Part shown: positions 48,441 through 57,904 of the stretch, piece after piece | How positions within the stretch are numbered: position 1 is the stretch's first letter | Layout of the letters: the number at the start of each line of letters is the position of its first letter | Assembly: GCF_003319175.1 (NCBI RefSeq) | Contig: NZ_QOHK01000006.1 | Span: forward strand, 124,001 to 188,000 | Direction of reading: 5' to 3' | Length of the DNA stretch: 64,000 nucleotides | Source: Blastococcus sp. TF02-8 | Lineage (GTDB): Bacteria; Actinomycetota; Actinomycetes; Mycobacteriales; Geodermatophilaceae | Position numbers and translations under genes: made by a program | The notes under the pieces: generated by a model | What the model was told of the DNA's origin: nothing | Database searches by the model: none | Seen by the model: only the letters and a program-made list of their open reading frames with translations

Positions 48441-49234
48441 TCGGCCTTCTCGATCTCGGTGAGGATGCCGCCGTACAGGTCGGTGGCCGCCCGGACGCAG
48501 TCCCGCGACTCCGGGGCGAGCATCGGGGTGCCGGGGGCGGCGTCGTCGTAACGGCGGCGGACGATCGCGACCATCTCCCGCATCAGCGCCGCGAACCGGG
48601 CGTCGTGCCGCTTCTCCGCCAGCTGCTCGCGGGGAACCCCGTGCGCGGCCATGAGGTCGGCCGGCAGGTACACCCGGCCGCGGTCGACGTCCTCGCCGAC
48701 GTCGCGGAGGAAGTTGGTCAGCTGGAACGCCTCGCCCAGGGCGATCGCGTGCGGTGCGGCCTCCTCGCGGGCGACCCCGGGCGCGGTGCCCAGCACCGGC
48801 AGCACCTGCAGCCCGATGACCGAGGCCGAGCCCCACATGTACCGGTCGAGGGCGTCCATCGTGGGATAGCCGTCGACCGTCAGGTCGCTGGTCATGGCGG
48901 CCAGGAAGTCGACGAGGTGCTCCAGCGGGATGTCGTACCGCCGGTAGGTGTGCACCAGCGCCAGCCGCACCGGGTCCTCGGACCAGCCTTCCTCGAGCTC
49001 GGCCAGCAGCGCGCGCGACCAGGTGGCGAGATCGCCGGCCGGGTCCGCGCCGGGGTGGTCGACGAGGTCGTCGGCGACCCGGGCGGCGGCGTAGAGGGCG
49101 TGCACCGCGGGCCGGCGGTCGGCGGTGAGCAGCCGGGTGGCGAGGTGGTAGCTCTTCCCGTGCTCGGCCGCGATCGCCGCGCAGTGGCGGTAGGCGGCGG
49201 TGAGCCGGGCCTGCCGGTCCTCGACGGCGGTCAT
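48299..49234 (-). CDS. crtB: phytoene synthase
   Basis: The 311-residue enzyme condenses two geranylgeranyl diphosphates to phytoene. The first Asp-rich motif is ARVADDLVDHPG and the second is NFLRDVGEDVDRGRVYLP. The C-terminal 47 codons overlap crtYd convergently and encode a basic tail (KPRRLAVFARR). ATG 49234 overlaps the crtI stop by 4 nt. It is the last gene of crtE-crtI-crtB. Confidence 0.94.
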   Translation of the reverse strand: MTAVEDRQARLTAAYRHCAAIAAEHGKSYHLATRLLTADRRPAVHALYAAARVADDLVDHPGADPAGDLATWSRALLAELEEGWSEDPVRLALVHTYRRYDIPLEHLVDFLAAMTSDLTVDGYPTMDALDRYMWGSASVIGLQVLPVLGTAPGVAREEAAPHAIALGEAFQLTNFLRDVGEDVDRGRVYLPADLMAAHGVPREQLAEKRHDARFAALMREMVAIVRRRYDDAAPGTPMLAPESRDCVRAATDLYGGILTEIEKADYRVLDRRVSVSKPRRLAVFARRLTAAQLARVRVTIANPKSRSSTGA

Positions 49235-50715
49235 CCGGTGATCCTCTCGGCGGCGAGCCGGCCGCTGATCAGCACCATGGGCACGCCGACGCCGGGCTGC
49301 ACCGAGGAGCCGGCCAGGACGACGTTCTCCGGGCCGCCGCGGGGCAGGGTCGACGGCCGGAAGGGGCCGGTCTGGCCGAACGTGTGCGCCAGGGCGAACG
49401 GGGTGCCGGCGGCCATGCCCTGGGCGGCCCAGGTGCGGGGCGTGTCCATGTGCTCGACCTGGATGCTGCCGCTGACACCGGTGAAGCCCCTCGCCTCCAG
49501 GGTGGCCAGCAGCTCCTCCCGGTAGCGGGGCGCCAGCTCGTCCCAGTCGAGGTCGGGGTTCCCGCCGCTGCGCCGATCGAGGTTCGGGGTGGGCGCGACG
49601 ACGCTGACCACCTGCCCGCCCTCGGGAGCCAGCGACCGGTCGGTGACCGACGGCATGCTGATCAGCAGGCTCGGGTCGCTCATGGGACGGCCGTCCCTCG
49701 TCAGCTCGTCGAACACCCCGCGCCAGGAGTGACCGAAGCTGATGGTGTGGTGCGCCTGCCCGGGCAGCTCGTTCCGCACGCCGACGTGCAGGGCCACGCA
49801 GGAGGGGGAGTAGACGGGCCGGCGCGGGCCTCGCAGCCCAGGCACCAGCCGGTGCGGTGCGTCGGTGGTGACGACGACGGCGTCCGCGGGCAGTCGCTCG
49901 CCGCCGTCCAGCGCGACCTCGGTGACCCGGTCACCGGAGCTGTGGAGCCCGGCGACGCCCGTGTCGTAGCGGAACTCCACCCCGGCGTCGGCCGCCGCGG
50001 CGGCCAGCGCCTGCGGCACGGCCCCGATACCGCCGACCGGGTGCCAGACGCCGGCGCCGATGTCGAGCTGGGCGATCACGGCGTAGGCGGCGAGGGCGCG
50101 GAAGGGGGAGACGCCCGCATACAGCGCCTGGAAGCTGAACAGCCGGCGCAGCCGGTCGTCGGCGAACGCGCGGTCGACGTGCGAGGACAGCCGGCGGAAC
50201 CCGCCGCGGCGGGCCAGCTGCACGAGCGGGGCGCCCAGCAGGTCCAGCGGGGAGTCCAGGTTGCGGTCGATGAAGGTGTCCAGCTGCAGCCGGTACAGGT
50301 CGGCGAGGTCGGCCAGGTAGGCGCGCAGGGCAGCCGCCTCCACGGGCCCGCACAGCGCGGCGACCTCGTCGGCGAAGGCCGAGGGGTCGGCGTGCACGTC
50401 CAGGTGCGTGCCGTCGGCGAACTGGGCCCGGTAGGAGGTCTCCAGCGGGCGCAGCTCCAGCCGGTCCTCCAGCTTCTCGCCGACCGCGGCGAGGGTGTCG
50501 GCCACGATCTCCGGGGCGGTGAACACCGACGGGCCGGTGTCCAGCGCGAAGCCGTCCCGCTCGATCCGCCCGGCACGGCCTCCCGGGCCGGCGGCGCGCT
50601 CGACGACGGTGACCTCGCGGCCGGCACCGCGCAGCCGCAGCGCGGTGGCCAGACCGGCCAGCCCCGCGCCGACGACGACGACGCGGTCGGTGCGACCGGG
50701 AACGGTGCGGACCAT
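49231..50715 (-). CDS. crtI: phytoene desaturase
   Basis: The 494-residue FAD-dependent desaturase begins VVVGAGLAGLATALRLRGAG and has RAGRIERDGFALDTGPSVF near the start. The C-terminal flavin signature reads VVLAGSSVQPGVGVPMVLISG. It converts phytoene to lycopene, the substrate of CrtYcd. ATG 50715 overlaps the crtE stop by 1 nt (TGATG). The number of desaturation steps cannot be judged from sequence. Confidence 0.93.
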   Translation of the reverse strand: MVRTVPGRTDRVVVVGAGLAGLATALRLRGAGREVTVVERAAGPGGRAGRIERDGFALDTGPSVFTAPEIVADTLAAVGEKLEDRLELRPLETSYRAQFADGTHLDVHADPSAFADEVAALCGPVEAAALRAYLADLADLYRLQLDTFIDRNLDSPLDLLGAPLVQLARRGGFRRLSSHVDRAFADDRLRRLFSFQALYAGVSPFRALAAYAVIAQLDIGAGVWHPVGGIGAVPQALAAAAADAGVEFRYDTGVAGLHSSGDRVTEVALDGGERLPADAVVVTTDAPHRLVPGLRGPRRPVYSPSCVALHVGVRNELPGQAHHTISFGHSWRGVFDELTRDGRPMSDPSLLISMPSVTDRSLAPEGGQVVSVVAPTPNLDRRSGGNPDLDWDELAPRYREELLATLEARGFTGVSGSIQVEHMDTPRTWAAQGMAAGTPFALAHTFGQTGPFRPSTLPRGGPENVVLAGSSVQPGVGVPMVLISGRLAAERITG

Positions 50716-51842
50716 CAGGCGGCGCGCGTGGTGGCGGCGACGGCGAGGGCGTCGAGGGCGGCTTTGGCGTCGTCGGCGATCGGCGCCTCGGCGATGGCCG
50801 CGCGCGCCTCCGCGGTGCGGCGGGTGATCCGCTCCTCGACCCGGTCCCGCGCGCCGGTGTCGACCAGCAGCGCGCGGAGGGCGTCGAACTCCTCCGCGCC
50901 GGCGTCGGGGTTGCCGAGCAGGGTGCCGAGCAGCCGACGGCCGGCGTCGTCCGTGGCCTCCTCCGCGAGGGCGATGAGCAGGGTCTGCTTGCCCTCCCGC
51001 AGGTCCTCGTCGGCGGACTTGCCGGTCACCGAGGGGTTGCCGAAGACGCCGAGGACGTCGTCGCGCAGCTGGAACGCCTCGCCCAGGGGCAGGCCGATGG
51101 CGCTGCACGCCTCGACGACCGCCGGGCCGCCGCCGGCGATGGCGACCCCGAGCTGGAGCGGGCGCTGCACGGTGTAGCCGGCGCTCTTGTAGCGGGCCAC
51201 GGTCAGCGCGCCGTCCGGGCCGGGGAACCCACCGGCGGCACGCAGCAGGTCCAGGTACTGGCCGGCGGTGACCTCGGTGCGCATGGTGTCCCACACCGGG
51301 CGGGCCCGGCCGAGCGCGGCCTCGGAGATGCCCGAGCAGCGCAGCAGCTCGTCGGACCAGACGAGGGCGAGGTCGCCGACGAGGATCGCCGCGCCGGTGC
51401 CGAACAGCTCGCGGTCACCGTCGAGCCCCTCGGCGGCGTGCTTGTCGGCGAAGCCCACGTGGGTGGTGCGCCGACCGCGCCGGGTTCCCGCCGCGTCCAT
51501 CACGTCGTCGTGGACCAGCGCGCTGGCGTGCACGAACTCCAGTGCCGCGACCGCGCGCAGCACCGCGTCGTCGTCCTCGCCGCTGCCCTGGCCCTGGGTG
51601 CGGGCGCCGCGCCAGCCCCAGTAGGCGAAGGAGGGACGGAGCTTCTTGCCGCCCTCGGCGAGCGCGCACACCTCGTCGGCCACGGGGGCCAGCCGCGGGT
51701 CCATCCCGGAGAGGGTGGCGCGCTGCTGGTCGAGGAAGCCGGTGAGCGCCTCGGCGACCGCGGCGCGGACCCGATCGAGATCGGCAGCGGCCAGGGAGGG
51801 GGCGGGGCGGGAGGACTTGCGCTGCTGCGCCCCGGCGATCAT
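50715..51842 (-). CDS. crtE: geranylgeranyl diphosphate synthase
   Basis: The 375-residue polyprenyl synthase has GGKKLRPSF, the first Asp-rich motif in ALVHDDVMD and the second in FQLRDDVLG. It makes the C20 precursor for CrtB. Beside metF it stands where mycobacteria have idsA2 (Rv2173), so the carotenoid genes seem built around an existing prenyl synthase locus. ATG 51842 is the first start that gives a normal N-terminus. It is divergent from metF. Confidence 0.92.
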   Translation of the reverse strand: MIAGAQQRKSSRPAPSLAAADLDRVRAAVAEALTGFLDQQRATLSGMDPRLAPVADEVCALAEGGKKLRPSFAYWGWRGARTQGQGSGEDDDAVLRAVAALEFVHASALVHDDVMDAAGTRRGRRTTHVGFADKHAAEGLDGDRELFGTGAAILVGDLALVWSDELLRCSGISEAALGRARPVWDTMRTEVTAGQYLDLLRAAGGFPGPDGALTVARYKSAGYTVQRPLQLGVAIAGGGPAVVEACSAIGLPLGEAFQLRDDVLGVFGNPSVTGKSADEDLREGKQTLLIALAEEATDDAGRRLLGTLLGNPDAGAEEFDALRALLVDTGARDRVEERITRRTAEARAAIAEAPIADDAKAALDALAVAATTRAA

Positions 51843-52029
51843 GCGGTCAGTATCGCCCAACCCGGTGGTGAACGACCCCACCTGCGGGGAGAGCGCTGTG
51901 CTCCGGTCCATCGCCGTCCTCCTGTGCCTGCTCGAGGTGCTCCGTCCAGGTCCCTTCCGCCGGAGCGGGCCGTCCGGATGCACCGGTGCCGGAGGGGGCG
52001 CCCAGCCGCCGCCCGTACCCTTCGATGCC

Positions 52030-52938
52030 GTGACCCCGACCGTGCGCGAGCTGCTGGCCACCGAGCGGCCGACGTGGTCCTTCGAGTTCTTCCCGGCCAA
52101 GACGCCGGAGGGCGAGGTCCAGCTGTGGCAGGCGCTGCGCGAGCTGGAGCGGCTGCAGCCGTCGTTCGTCTCGGTCACCTACGGGGCCGGCGGATCCACC
52201 CGCGAGGGGACGCTGGCGGTCACGGAGCGGATCGCCACCGAGACGACGATGACGCCGTTGGCGCACCTGACAGCGGTCGATCACAGCGTCGCCGAGCTGC
52301 GGCACATCGTGAGCCGGCTGGCGGCGGCCGGCGTGCGCAACGTGCTGGCCCTGCGCGGCGACCCACCCGGCGCCGATCCGCAGGCCGAGTGGATCGCCCA
52401 TCCCGAGGGCTTGCAGTACGCCGCGGAGCTGGTGGAGCTCATCCGGTCCATCGGCGACTTCTCCGTCGGCGTGGCGGCCTTCCCCGAGCAGCACCCGCGC
52501 TCGCCGGACCCGGACTCCGACGTCGAGCAGTTCGTGGCGAAGTGCCGGGCCGGGGCGGACTTCGCGATCACCCAGATGTTCTTCCGGGCCGAGGACTACC
52601 TGCGGTTGCGCGACCGGGTCGCCGCGCGCGGGTGCGAGGTGCCGATCCTGGCCGGCGTGATGCCGGTGACCAACGTCCGGCAGATCACCCGCATCGTGGA
52701 GCTGTCCGGTCAGGCGTTCCCCGCCGATCTGGTGGAGCGGTTCGCGGCCCTGGACGGCGACCGCTCGGAGGACAAGGCGGCGGTGCGCGACCTCGGCGTC
52801 GAGGTGGCCACGGACCTGTGCCGGACGCTGCTGGACGAGGGCGTGCCGGGGATCCACTTCATCACCATGAACCGCTCGACGGCGACCCGTGAGGTGTTCA
52901 CCAACCTCGTCGGTGGGGGGCCCTCGGTCACGCCGTGA
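52030..52938 (+). CDS. metF: methylenetetrahydrofolate reductase
   Basis: The 302-residue TIM-barrel enzyme begins with the motif [13 protein letters not shown] and has [28 protein letters not shown] and [11 protein letters not shown]. It reduces methylene-THF to methyl-THF for methionine synthesis, downstream of GlyA. It corresponds to Rv2172c, whose cofactor use is atypical, so the NAD(P)H or flavin requirement is uncertain. GTG 52030 follows TACCCT (52016-52021) by 8 nt, suggesting a leaderless mRNA. Its end overlaps the convergent hypothetical gene by 11 nt. Confidence 0.92.
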   Translation: MTPTVRELLATERPTWSFEFFPAKTPEGEVQLWQALRELERLQPSFVSVTYGAGGSTREGTLAVTERIATETTMTPLAHLTAVDHSVAELRHIVSRLAAAGVRNVLALRGDPPGADPQAEWIAHPEGLQYAAELVELIRSIGDFSVGVAAFPEQHPRSPDPDSDVEQFVAKCRAGADFAITQMFFRAEDYLRLRDRVAARGCEVPILAGVMPVTNVRQITRIVELSGQAFPADLVERFAALDGDRSEDKAAVRDLGVEVATDLCRTLLDEGVPGIHFITMNRSTATREVFTNLVGGGPSVTP

Positions 52939-53563
52939 CGGTGTCGCCGAGCAGGTCGGCGGTGCGTGCCGCGGCGCGGCGCAGGCCCTCGCGCTCGGCC
53001 AGGTAGCCGCCTGCGACGCCGACGACCGGCAGGTTCGACAGCGCGCGAGCAGCCAGGCGGCCCTTGGGACGCACGTCGAGGGCGTCGTCGATGCGGTTGA
53101 GCAGCCGGGCGGCGCGCCACAGCGTGCGGGCGGCGCCGGACACGCCGCTGCGCTCCTCGCGCGGGCCGAGGGTTCCCTCGAGGTAGGCGCCCTTGGTGCG
53201 GGTGAGCAGTGGTGCCACGCGATCGGCCGGCAGGTCGCGGTCGAGCAGCACCCGGGCCAGCAGGGAGACCCGCTCCGCGGGCGCCTCCACCCCGTGCTCA
53301 CCGGCGACGCCGAGGACGACGAGGGATTGGACCGCCGTGCCCACGGTGTTCTGCAGCGGCAGGAGGTCGGCCAGCTTGCCGGCGAAGCGGGGCGCGGCGG
53401 AGACGCCGGCGGCGATTCGCGAGACCTCGTCGGCCCACCAGCGGTCGCGCTCCTCCCGCGGCAGGGCCGGCGGGCGGCCGAGGCGGGTCGCCAGCGGGGT
53501 GAGCAGCCGGTCGACCCGGCGGAGGACGTCGACGACCACGGCATCGGAGAGCGGAGCAGCCAT
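52928..53563 (-). CDS. hypothetical helical protein
   Basis: I do not recognise the family. The 211-residue protein is mostly helical, with [29 protein letters not shown] as its most hydrophobic stretch and a second in [16 protein letters not shown]; neither is a clear membrane helix. It has some resemblance to EcsC-like proteins, which I would not rely on. ATG 53563 has a very strong ribosome site (CAAGGAGG). It is downstream of the HNH gene on the same strand (53 nt gap). Confidence 0.65.
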   Translation of the reverse strand: MAAPLSDAVVVDVLRRVDRLLTPLATRLGRPPALPREERDRWWADEVSRIAAGVSAAPRFAGKLADLLPLQNTVGTAVQSLVVLGVAGEHGVEAPAERVSLLARVLLDRDLPADRVAPLLTRTKGAYLEGTLGPREERSGVSGAARTLWRAARLLNRIDDALDVRPKGRLAARALSNLPVVGVAGGYLAEREGLRRAAARTADLLGDTVTA

Positions 53564-53616
53564 GCCGCCTCCTTGCCCCGATCGCGACGATCCGACGCAC
53601 GGTCGACCCGGCCGGG

Positions 53617-55692
53617 TCAGTAGGGCGGAGGTGCCGAGGTGGCGACGAGCCCGCTCGGCGTGGTGACGGTCAGCGTGCCGTCGGCCGAGAGGTCGTGCCG
53701 CCAGCCCAGCGCCTGGTGCTTGCCCCGGTGGTGGCCGGTGCAGTAGCCGGCGAGGTTGGCGGCGCTCGTCGGTCCGTCCGGGTAGGGGCGGTGGTGGTCC
53801 AGCTCGCCGCCGCGGGGCACGCGGCGGCGGCATCCGGGGAACCGGCAGCGGCGGTCACGGGCGCGGACCCAGCGGTCCAGCTCCCGGCCGGGGCGGTACC
53901 CGGCGGAGGGACCGGGTGGCCCGAGGGTGGGGCGCTCGGACAGGTCGTGGGAGCACGAGGAAGGGTGGCGCCGGCAGGCCCGACGGCCGCAGGTGCCCGC
54001 GCGGCGGAGACCGGGGAGATCGGTCAGGGCGAGCAACGAACCGGAGAGGGCATCGGTGAGGGCGATCCGCGGCCGCTCCACGAGTCCGCCACCGGCCGTG
54101 GCCGAGAGCAGGTCGGCCAGCCACTCGCGTTGCTCGTCGCTCGCTTCCCGGAGTGCGGAGAGCGCGTCCTCGGCCTCGGAGACCCGTCCGGGTGGACCCC
54201 CTCTCCAGGCGGCCTCGTCGGCGGCGTCGGCCCGGATCGCCGCCCGCACGAGACGGCGGGCGCGCGTCAGCTCTCCTCCGGCCCGGAAGAGGGCGAGCCC
54301 CGCGGCCTCCACCGCGTCGTCGGCGTCCGACCACCACCGATCGGGCACCCGTGCGTCAGGCGGAGCGACTGGGTCCGTGCGGCCGGTCGTGCCCACCGGG
54401 GCGTCACCGCCGAGGGCCTGGGGGTGTTCGAGGTCGTCGAGGCCGGCGAGGTCCTCCACGAGGTCGCCCCAGCCGTCCGGGTCGGGGTCGACCAGTTCGC
54501 CGCTGAGCAGCCGGCGCTCGGTCTCGGCCCACCAGGCCTCCAGCTCGGCCTGCTCAGCCGCCTGCCAGCAGAGCTGCCCGGGTGGCTCCGGATCCGTCCG
54601 TGCGTCGGCCGCCTGCCGAGGTGCTGCGGTCGAGGCGTCGGGCGCCGGGTGCTCGGGCGCCGGGTGTTCGGGTGCCGGGCGTTCGGGTGCCGGGTGCATG
54701 CCGGCGAGCGAGGCCAGCAGGTGGCGGACCATCTCCGCGGGCACGAGCTGCCCGTCGACCTCTCCGGGCTCGTCGCCACCGGCGAGCGTGGCGAGCGAGG
54801 CGACGACCGTGAGCAGCACCTGCACCGGCGGCACGTCGGTCTCGCCCGGCCGGAGCACCAGGTCGAGCAGGCAGTCGACCATCTTCTGCCCACGCGTCCG
54901 GGTGTCGGTCTCGTCCTCGGCGAGGGCCTCCGCACAGCCGCTCAGCGCCCGGTACAGCGCCTGGGCCTCGGGCATGGTCGCGACCACGGTCACCGAGGCC
55001 ATGCCGTCGACCACGTCGGGGCGGAGGTGGACGCCGCGCCGCGCCATGGCCCGCGTGAGGTCGCGGGCCGCGGAACGGACATCGCGCCGGGCGACCTCCC
55101 GCCGGACCTTGGCGTTGAGCTGCGCCGGCGTCACCACCCGCCCGGCGGCCCAGCGGAGGATCTCCGCCTCGACCTCGGCCCGGACCCGGTCGTCGGTGAT
55201 GGGCGCGACGCGCTCGAGCATCGACCACAGGTGCCCCGGATGCAGGGCCCCGGCCTCCAGTGCCGCCAACGTTCCGGGGAGCCGCTGGACGAGCGTGATC
55301 GACCTGGTCAGCAGCGCCTCGGCGGCTTGGGTGGAGATCGACAGCGCAACGGTGAGCTCGTGCGCCGCCCACTCGCTGACCCCGCGCAGGACCTCGGGAC
55401 GAGCTGCCCATCGCTCGGCGCTCATCGCGCCGGGCTCGCCCTGCGCACGGTCTGCGGAGGCCGGGCGGTCCGTGGCGAAGGCGGCGACGGCGCGAGCTCG
55501 ACGCGCGGTCTGCCGGGCGATCTCGCGGTCGGCGGCCTGCACGGCACCGAGGGGGCCCGAGGCCAGTCCGACCGGAGGAGCGAGTTCCGGCCACGCGGTG
55601 GACGCCTCGGCCGAACGCCGGCGACGGCCGGCCGCCACCGCCCGGGAGCGGGCAGCGACGTACCACCCGTCCACCACACCGGCCTGCTGCAT
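53617..55692 (-). CDS. DUF222/HNH endonuclease (13E12 repeat family)
   Basis: The 691-residue protein has an N-terminal DUF222 region (ELTVALSISTQAAEALLTRS, RWAAGRVVTPAQLNAKVRRE), a low-complexity Pro/Ala/Glu linker and a C-terminal HNH domain. The nuclease motif is GELDHHRPYPDGPTSAANLAGYC followed by HHRGKHQ. Family members are numerous in actinobacteria, and the 13E12 group in M. tuberculosis includes LexA-regulated copies. ATG 55692 lies 6 nt after TATGTT (55699-55704, minus strand) and 4 nt from a perfect LexA box, so expression should be DNA-damage dependent. The biological role is unknown. Confidence 0.88.
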   Translation of the reverse strand: MQQAGVVDGWYVAARSRAVAAGRRRRSAEASTAWPELAPPVGLASGPLGAVQAADREIARQTARRARAVAAFATDRPASADRAQGEPGAMSAERWAARPEVLRGVSEWAAHELTVALSISTQAAEALLTRSITLVQRLPGTLAALEAGALHPGHLWSMLERVAPITDDRVRAEVEAEILRWAAGRVVTPAQLNAKVRREVARRDVRSAARDLTRAMARRGVHLRPDVVDGMASVTVVATMPEAQALYRALSGCAEALAEDETDTRTRGQKMVDCLLDLVLRPGETDVPPVQVLLTVVASLATLAGGDEPGEVDGQLVPAEMVRHLLASLAGMHPAPERPAPEHPAPEHPAPDASTAAPRQAADARTDPEPPGQLCWQAAEQAELEAWWAETERRLLSGELVDPDPDGWGDLVEDLAGLDDLEHPQALGGDAPVGTTGRTDPVAPPDARVPDRWWSDADDAVEAAGLALFRAGGELTRARRLVRAAIRADAADEAAWRGGPPGRVSEAEDALSALREASDEQREWLADLLSATAGGGLVERPRIALTDALSGSLLALTDLPGLRRAGTCGRRACRRHPSSCSHDLSERPTLGPPGPSAGYRPGRELDRWVRARDRRCRFPGCRRRVPRGGELDHHRPYPDGPTSAANLAGYCTGHHRGKHQALGWRHDLSADGTLTVTTPSGLVATSAPPPY
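54637..54694 (-). repeat. 15-nt tandem repeats coding PAPEx units
   Basis: About 3.9 imperfect copies of a 15-nt unit such as TGTTCGGGTGCCGGG (plus strand) encode PAPER/PAPEH/PAPEH/PAPDA in the linker of the HNH protein. Confidence 0.85.
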
Positions 55693-55695
55693 ACA

Positions 55696-55711
55696 TCGAA
55701 CATACGTTCGA
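55696..55711. promoter_or_regulatory. LexA (SOS) box
   Basis: TCGAACATACGTTCGA matches the actinobacterial LexA consensus TCGAAC-N4-GTTCGA at all twelve fixed positions. It overlaps the TATGTT -10 of the HNH gene and ends 3 nt before its ATG, so bound LexA would directly block transcription. Confidence 0.9.
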
Positions 55712-55880
55712 ACACGCGGTTTCGCAAGTCGTACTCGTGTCGCACCCGGGATCGACCGCCACCCGGTGCGTAGTGCGTCCGGGGGGCAGGGTGGCCGGCG
55801 CCGGCGGCGGAGCCGGCCCGGTCCCTTCCGCGGACGTCCAGGCGGGGCGGTCCGATGAAGCGGTCGTACCGTGGGCTGCC

Positions 55881-56987
55881 GTGACGGCCGGATCGCGGGC
55901 AGCGGTGCTGCGCTGGGCCGCGGTGGCCGCGCTGGTGCTCGTGCTCGCCACCCTGCCGGCGGCCCTGGCCACCCGGTCCGCCGACGACTCACCCGTCTCC
56001 GCCGCCGACCTCCGGCAGGCCGTCCTGGCCAGCGGGTCGGTGCCGTTCTCCGGCGTCGCCCAGTCCGCCGGCGGTCTCGCCCTCCCGGTGAGCGACCAGC
56101 TGACCTCGGTCGCCGACCTCTTCAGCGACCGGACCACGATGCGGGTCTGGTGGCGGGGCCCGCAGGAGTCGAGGGTCGACGTCGTCACGCCGGCGGGCGA
56201 GACCGGCACCTACCTGGACGCGACCGGCACGTGGACCTGGGAGTTCGAGTCCGCGACCGCGACCCGCGCGGCCCGGACGCCCTTCGCCCTGCCCGCCCCG
56301 CCGGACCTGCTGCCCGGGCCACTGGCCCGGCGACTGCTCTCCGAGGCGGCCGACGAGGAGCTGAGCCGCTCCGGAGCGCGGCGCGTCGCCGGCCGGGACG
56401 CGCTGGGACTGCGGCTCACCCCCTCCTCGGCGGCGGCCTCCGTGGAGCACGTGGACGTGTGGGTCGACGCCGACACCGGACTGCCCCTCGAGGTCCAGGT
56501 GGTGGGCCCCGACGGGCCACCGGCGCTCGACAGCCGCATGCTCGAGGTCGACCTCACCGCACCCTCCGCCGACGTCGTCGCCTTCACGCCACCCGTCGGT
56601 GCCACCGTGCGCGAGGGGAGGGAGGCCGAGGCCGTGCTGCAGGAGGGGAGCCGGATCCGTCCCGTCCCGCTGCCCGTCGTCCTGGCCGACCTGCCGCGCC
56701 GGTCGCTGGACGGGGCGCCGTCGGGCATCGGCCTGTACGGCAGCGGCGTCACGCTGCTCGCCGTCGCGCCCGTTCCCGAGCGGCTGGCCGGCGCGTTGCG
56801 CGACCTCCTCCGGGCCAGCCCGGGTGCCGTCGTCGACGAGGCCGGGGTGCGGACGGCCGCCGGTCCCGTCGGCCTCATGCTGGTGGAGCTGCCCGGCCGC
56901 CGGCCCTACGTGCTGACCGGCACGGTCACGGTGGACGCCCTCGCGCGGGCCGCCGCCCAGCTGCCCGGTGCGGGGGAGGGCCGGTGA
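55881..56987 (+). CDS. membrane-anchored or secreted RseB/LolA-like protein
   Basis: The 368-residue protein has an N-terminal membrane/signal segment (about 10-33). Beta-rich stretches follow (SGVAQSAGGLALPV, MRVWWRGPQESRVDVV, GTYLDATGTWTWEF, VDVWVDADTGLPLEVQV), like the LolA/MucB-RseB fold. GTG 55881 lies 8 nt after TACCGT (55867-55872), so it is probably leaderless. It overlaps the ABC ATPase gene by 4 nt and may be an extracytoplasmic partner of that transporter. The function is inference from fold-like pattern and location. Confidence 0.68.
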   Translation: MTAGSRAAVLRWAAVAALVLVLATLPAALATRSADDSPVSAADLRQAVLASGSVPFSGVAQSAGGLALPVSDQLTSVADLFSDRTTMRVWWRGPQESRVDVVTPAGETGTYLDATGTWTWEFESATATRAARTPFALPAPPDLLPGPLARRLLSEAADEELSRSGARRVAGRDALGLRLTPSSAAASVEHVDVWVDADTGLPLEVQVVGPDGPPALDSRMLEVDLTAPSADVVAFTPPVGATVREGREAEAVLQEGSRIRPVPLPVVLADLPRRSLDGAPSGIGLYGSGVTLLAVAPVPERLAGALRDLLRASPGAVVDEAGVRTAAGPVGLMLVELPGRRPYVLTGTVTVDALARAAAQLPGAGEGR

Positions 56988-57904
56988 GCGCCGTCATCGC
57001 CACCCGGGCCCTGGTCAAGCGGTTCGGGAGGCTGCGTGCCGTCGACGGCATCGACCTCGACGTCCGCGCGGGCGACGTCTACGGCTTCCTCGGTGCCAAC
57101 GGCTCGGGCAAGACGACGACCGTGCGGATGCTGCTCGGGCTCGTGCTGCCCACCAGCGGCGAGGTGGAGCTGCTGGGGGAGCGGATGCCGCGGGCCGGCC
57201 GGCGGGTGCTGCCGCGGGTCGGCGCGCTGATCGAGTCCCCGGCGCACTACGGGCACCTCTCGGGCGCCGAGAACCTGAAACTGCTCGATGCCGCGGGGCC
57301 GGGTGGGTCCTGGCGCACCCGCGGACGGCGGGTCGCCGAGGTGCTCGAGCAGGTGGGTCTGGGTGGCGTCGGCCGCCGTCCGGTCACGGCCTACTCGCTG
57401 GGCATGCGCCAGCGACTCGGCCTGGCCGGCGCCCTGCTCCGCCGGCCCGACCTGCTCGTGCTCGACGAGCCGACCAACGGTCTGGACCCGCAGGGCATCG
57501 CCGAGATCCGGGAGCTGCTGCTGGAGCTGCACCGGGGAGGGACGACGGTGTTCCTCTCCAGCCACCTGCTGGCCGAGGTCGAGCAGCTCTGCTCCCGGGT
57601 GGGCGTCCTCGACCGCGGGCGGCTGGTCCTCCAGGACGACCTGGCGACCCTGACCGCACCCACCGGCGCCACCGTCGTCCGCACCCCCGAACCGGACCGG
57701 GTGCGCGCGCTCCTCGACGCCCGGGTGATCGCGGTCGACGGCGACCGGCTGGTCGTGCGCGGTCCGGACCCGGCCGCGGTGAACGCCCTGCTGGTCGGCG
57801 CCGGCATCCCGGTCACCGCGCTGGCGCTGGACCGCCCCTCCCTCGAGGAGGTCGTGCTGGCCGCCGCGGCGACCAGCGCCGACCGGGTGGAGGCCGTGCG
57901 GTGA
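56984..57904 (+). CDS. ABC transporter ATP-binding protein
   Basis: The 306-residue ATPase has Walker A GANGSGKTTT, the signature YSLGMRQRLGLA, Walker B LLVLDEPTNGLDP and the switch His in FLSSHLLAE. A C-terminal extension of about 90 residues is typical of DrrA/BcrA/CcmA-type exporters. GTG 56984 overlaps the upstream stop, and its own stop overlaps the permease start. The exported substrate is unknown; bacitracin- or drug-type export is one possibility. Confidence 0.93.
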   Translation: MSAVIATRALVKRFGRLRAVDGIDLDVRAGDVYGFLGANGSGKTTTVRMLLGLVLPTSGEVELLGERMPRAGRRVLPRVGALIESPAHYGHLSGAENLKLLDAAGPGGSWRTRGRRVAEVLEQVGLGGVGRRPVTAYSLGMRQRLGLAGALLRRPDLLVLDEPTNGLDPQGIAEIRELLLELHRGGTTVFLSSHLLAEVEQLCSRVGVLDRGRLVLQDDLATLTAPTGATVVRTPEPDRVRALLDARVIAVDGDRLVVRGPDPAAVNALLVGAGIPVTALALDRPSLEEVVLAAAATSADRVEAVR

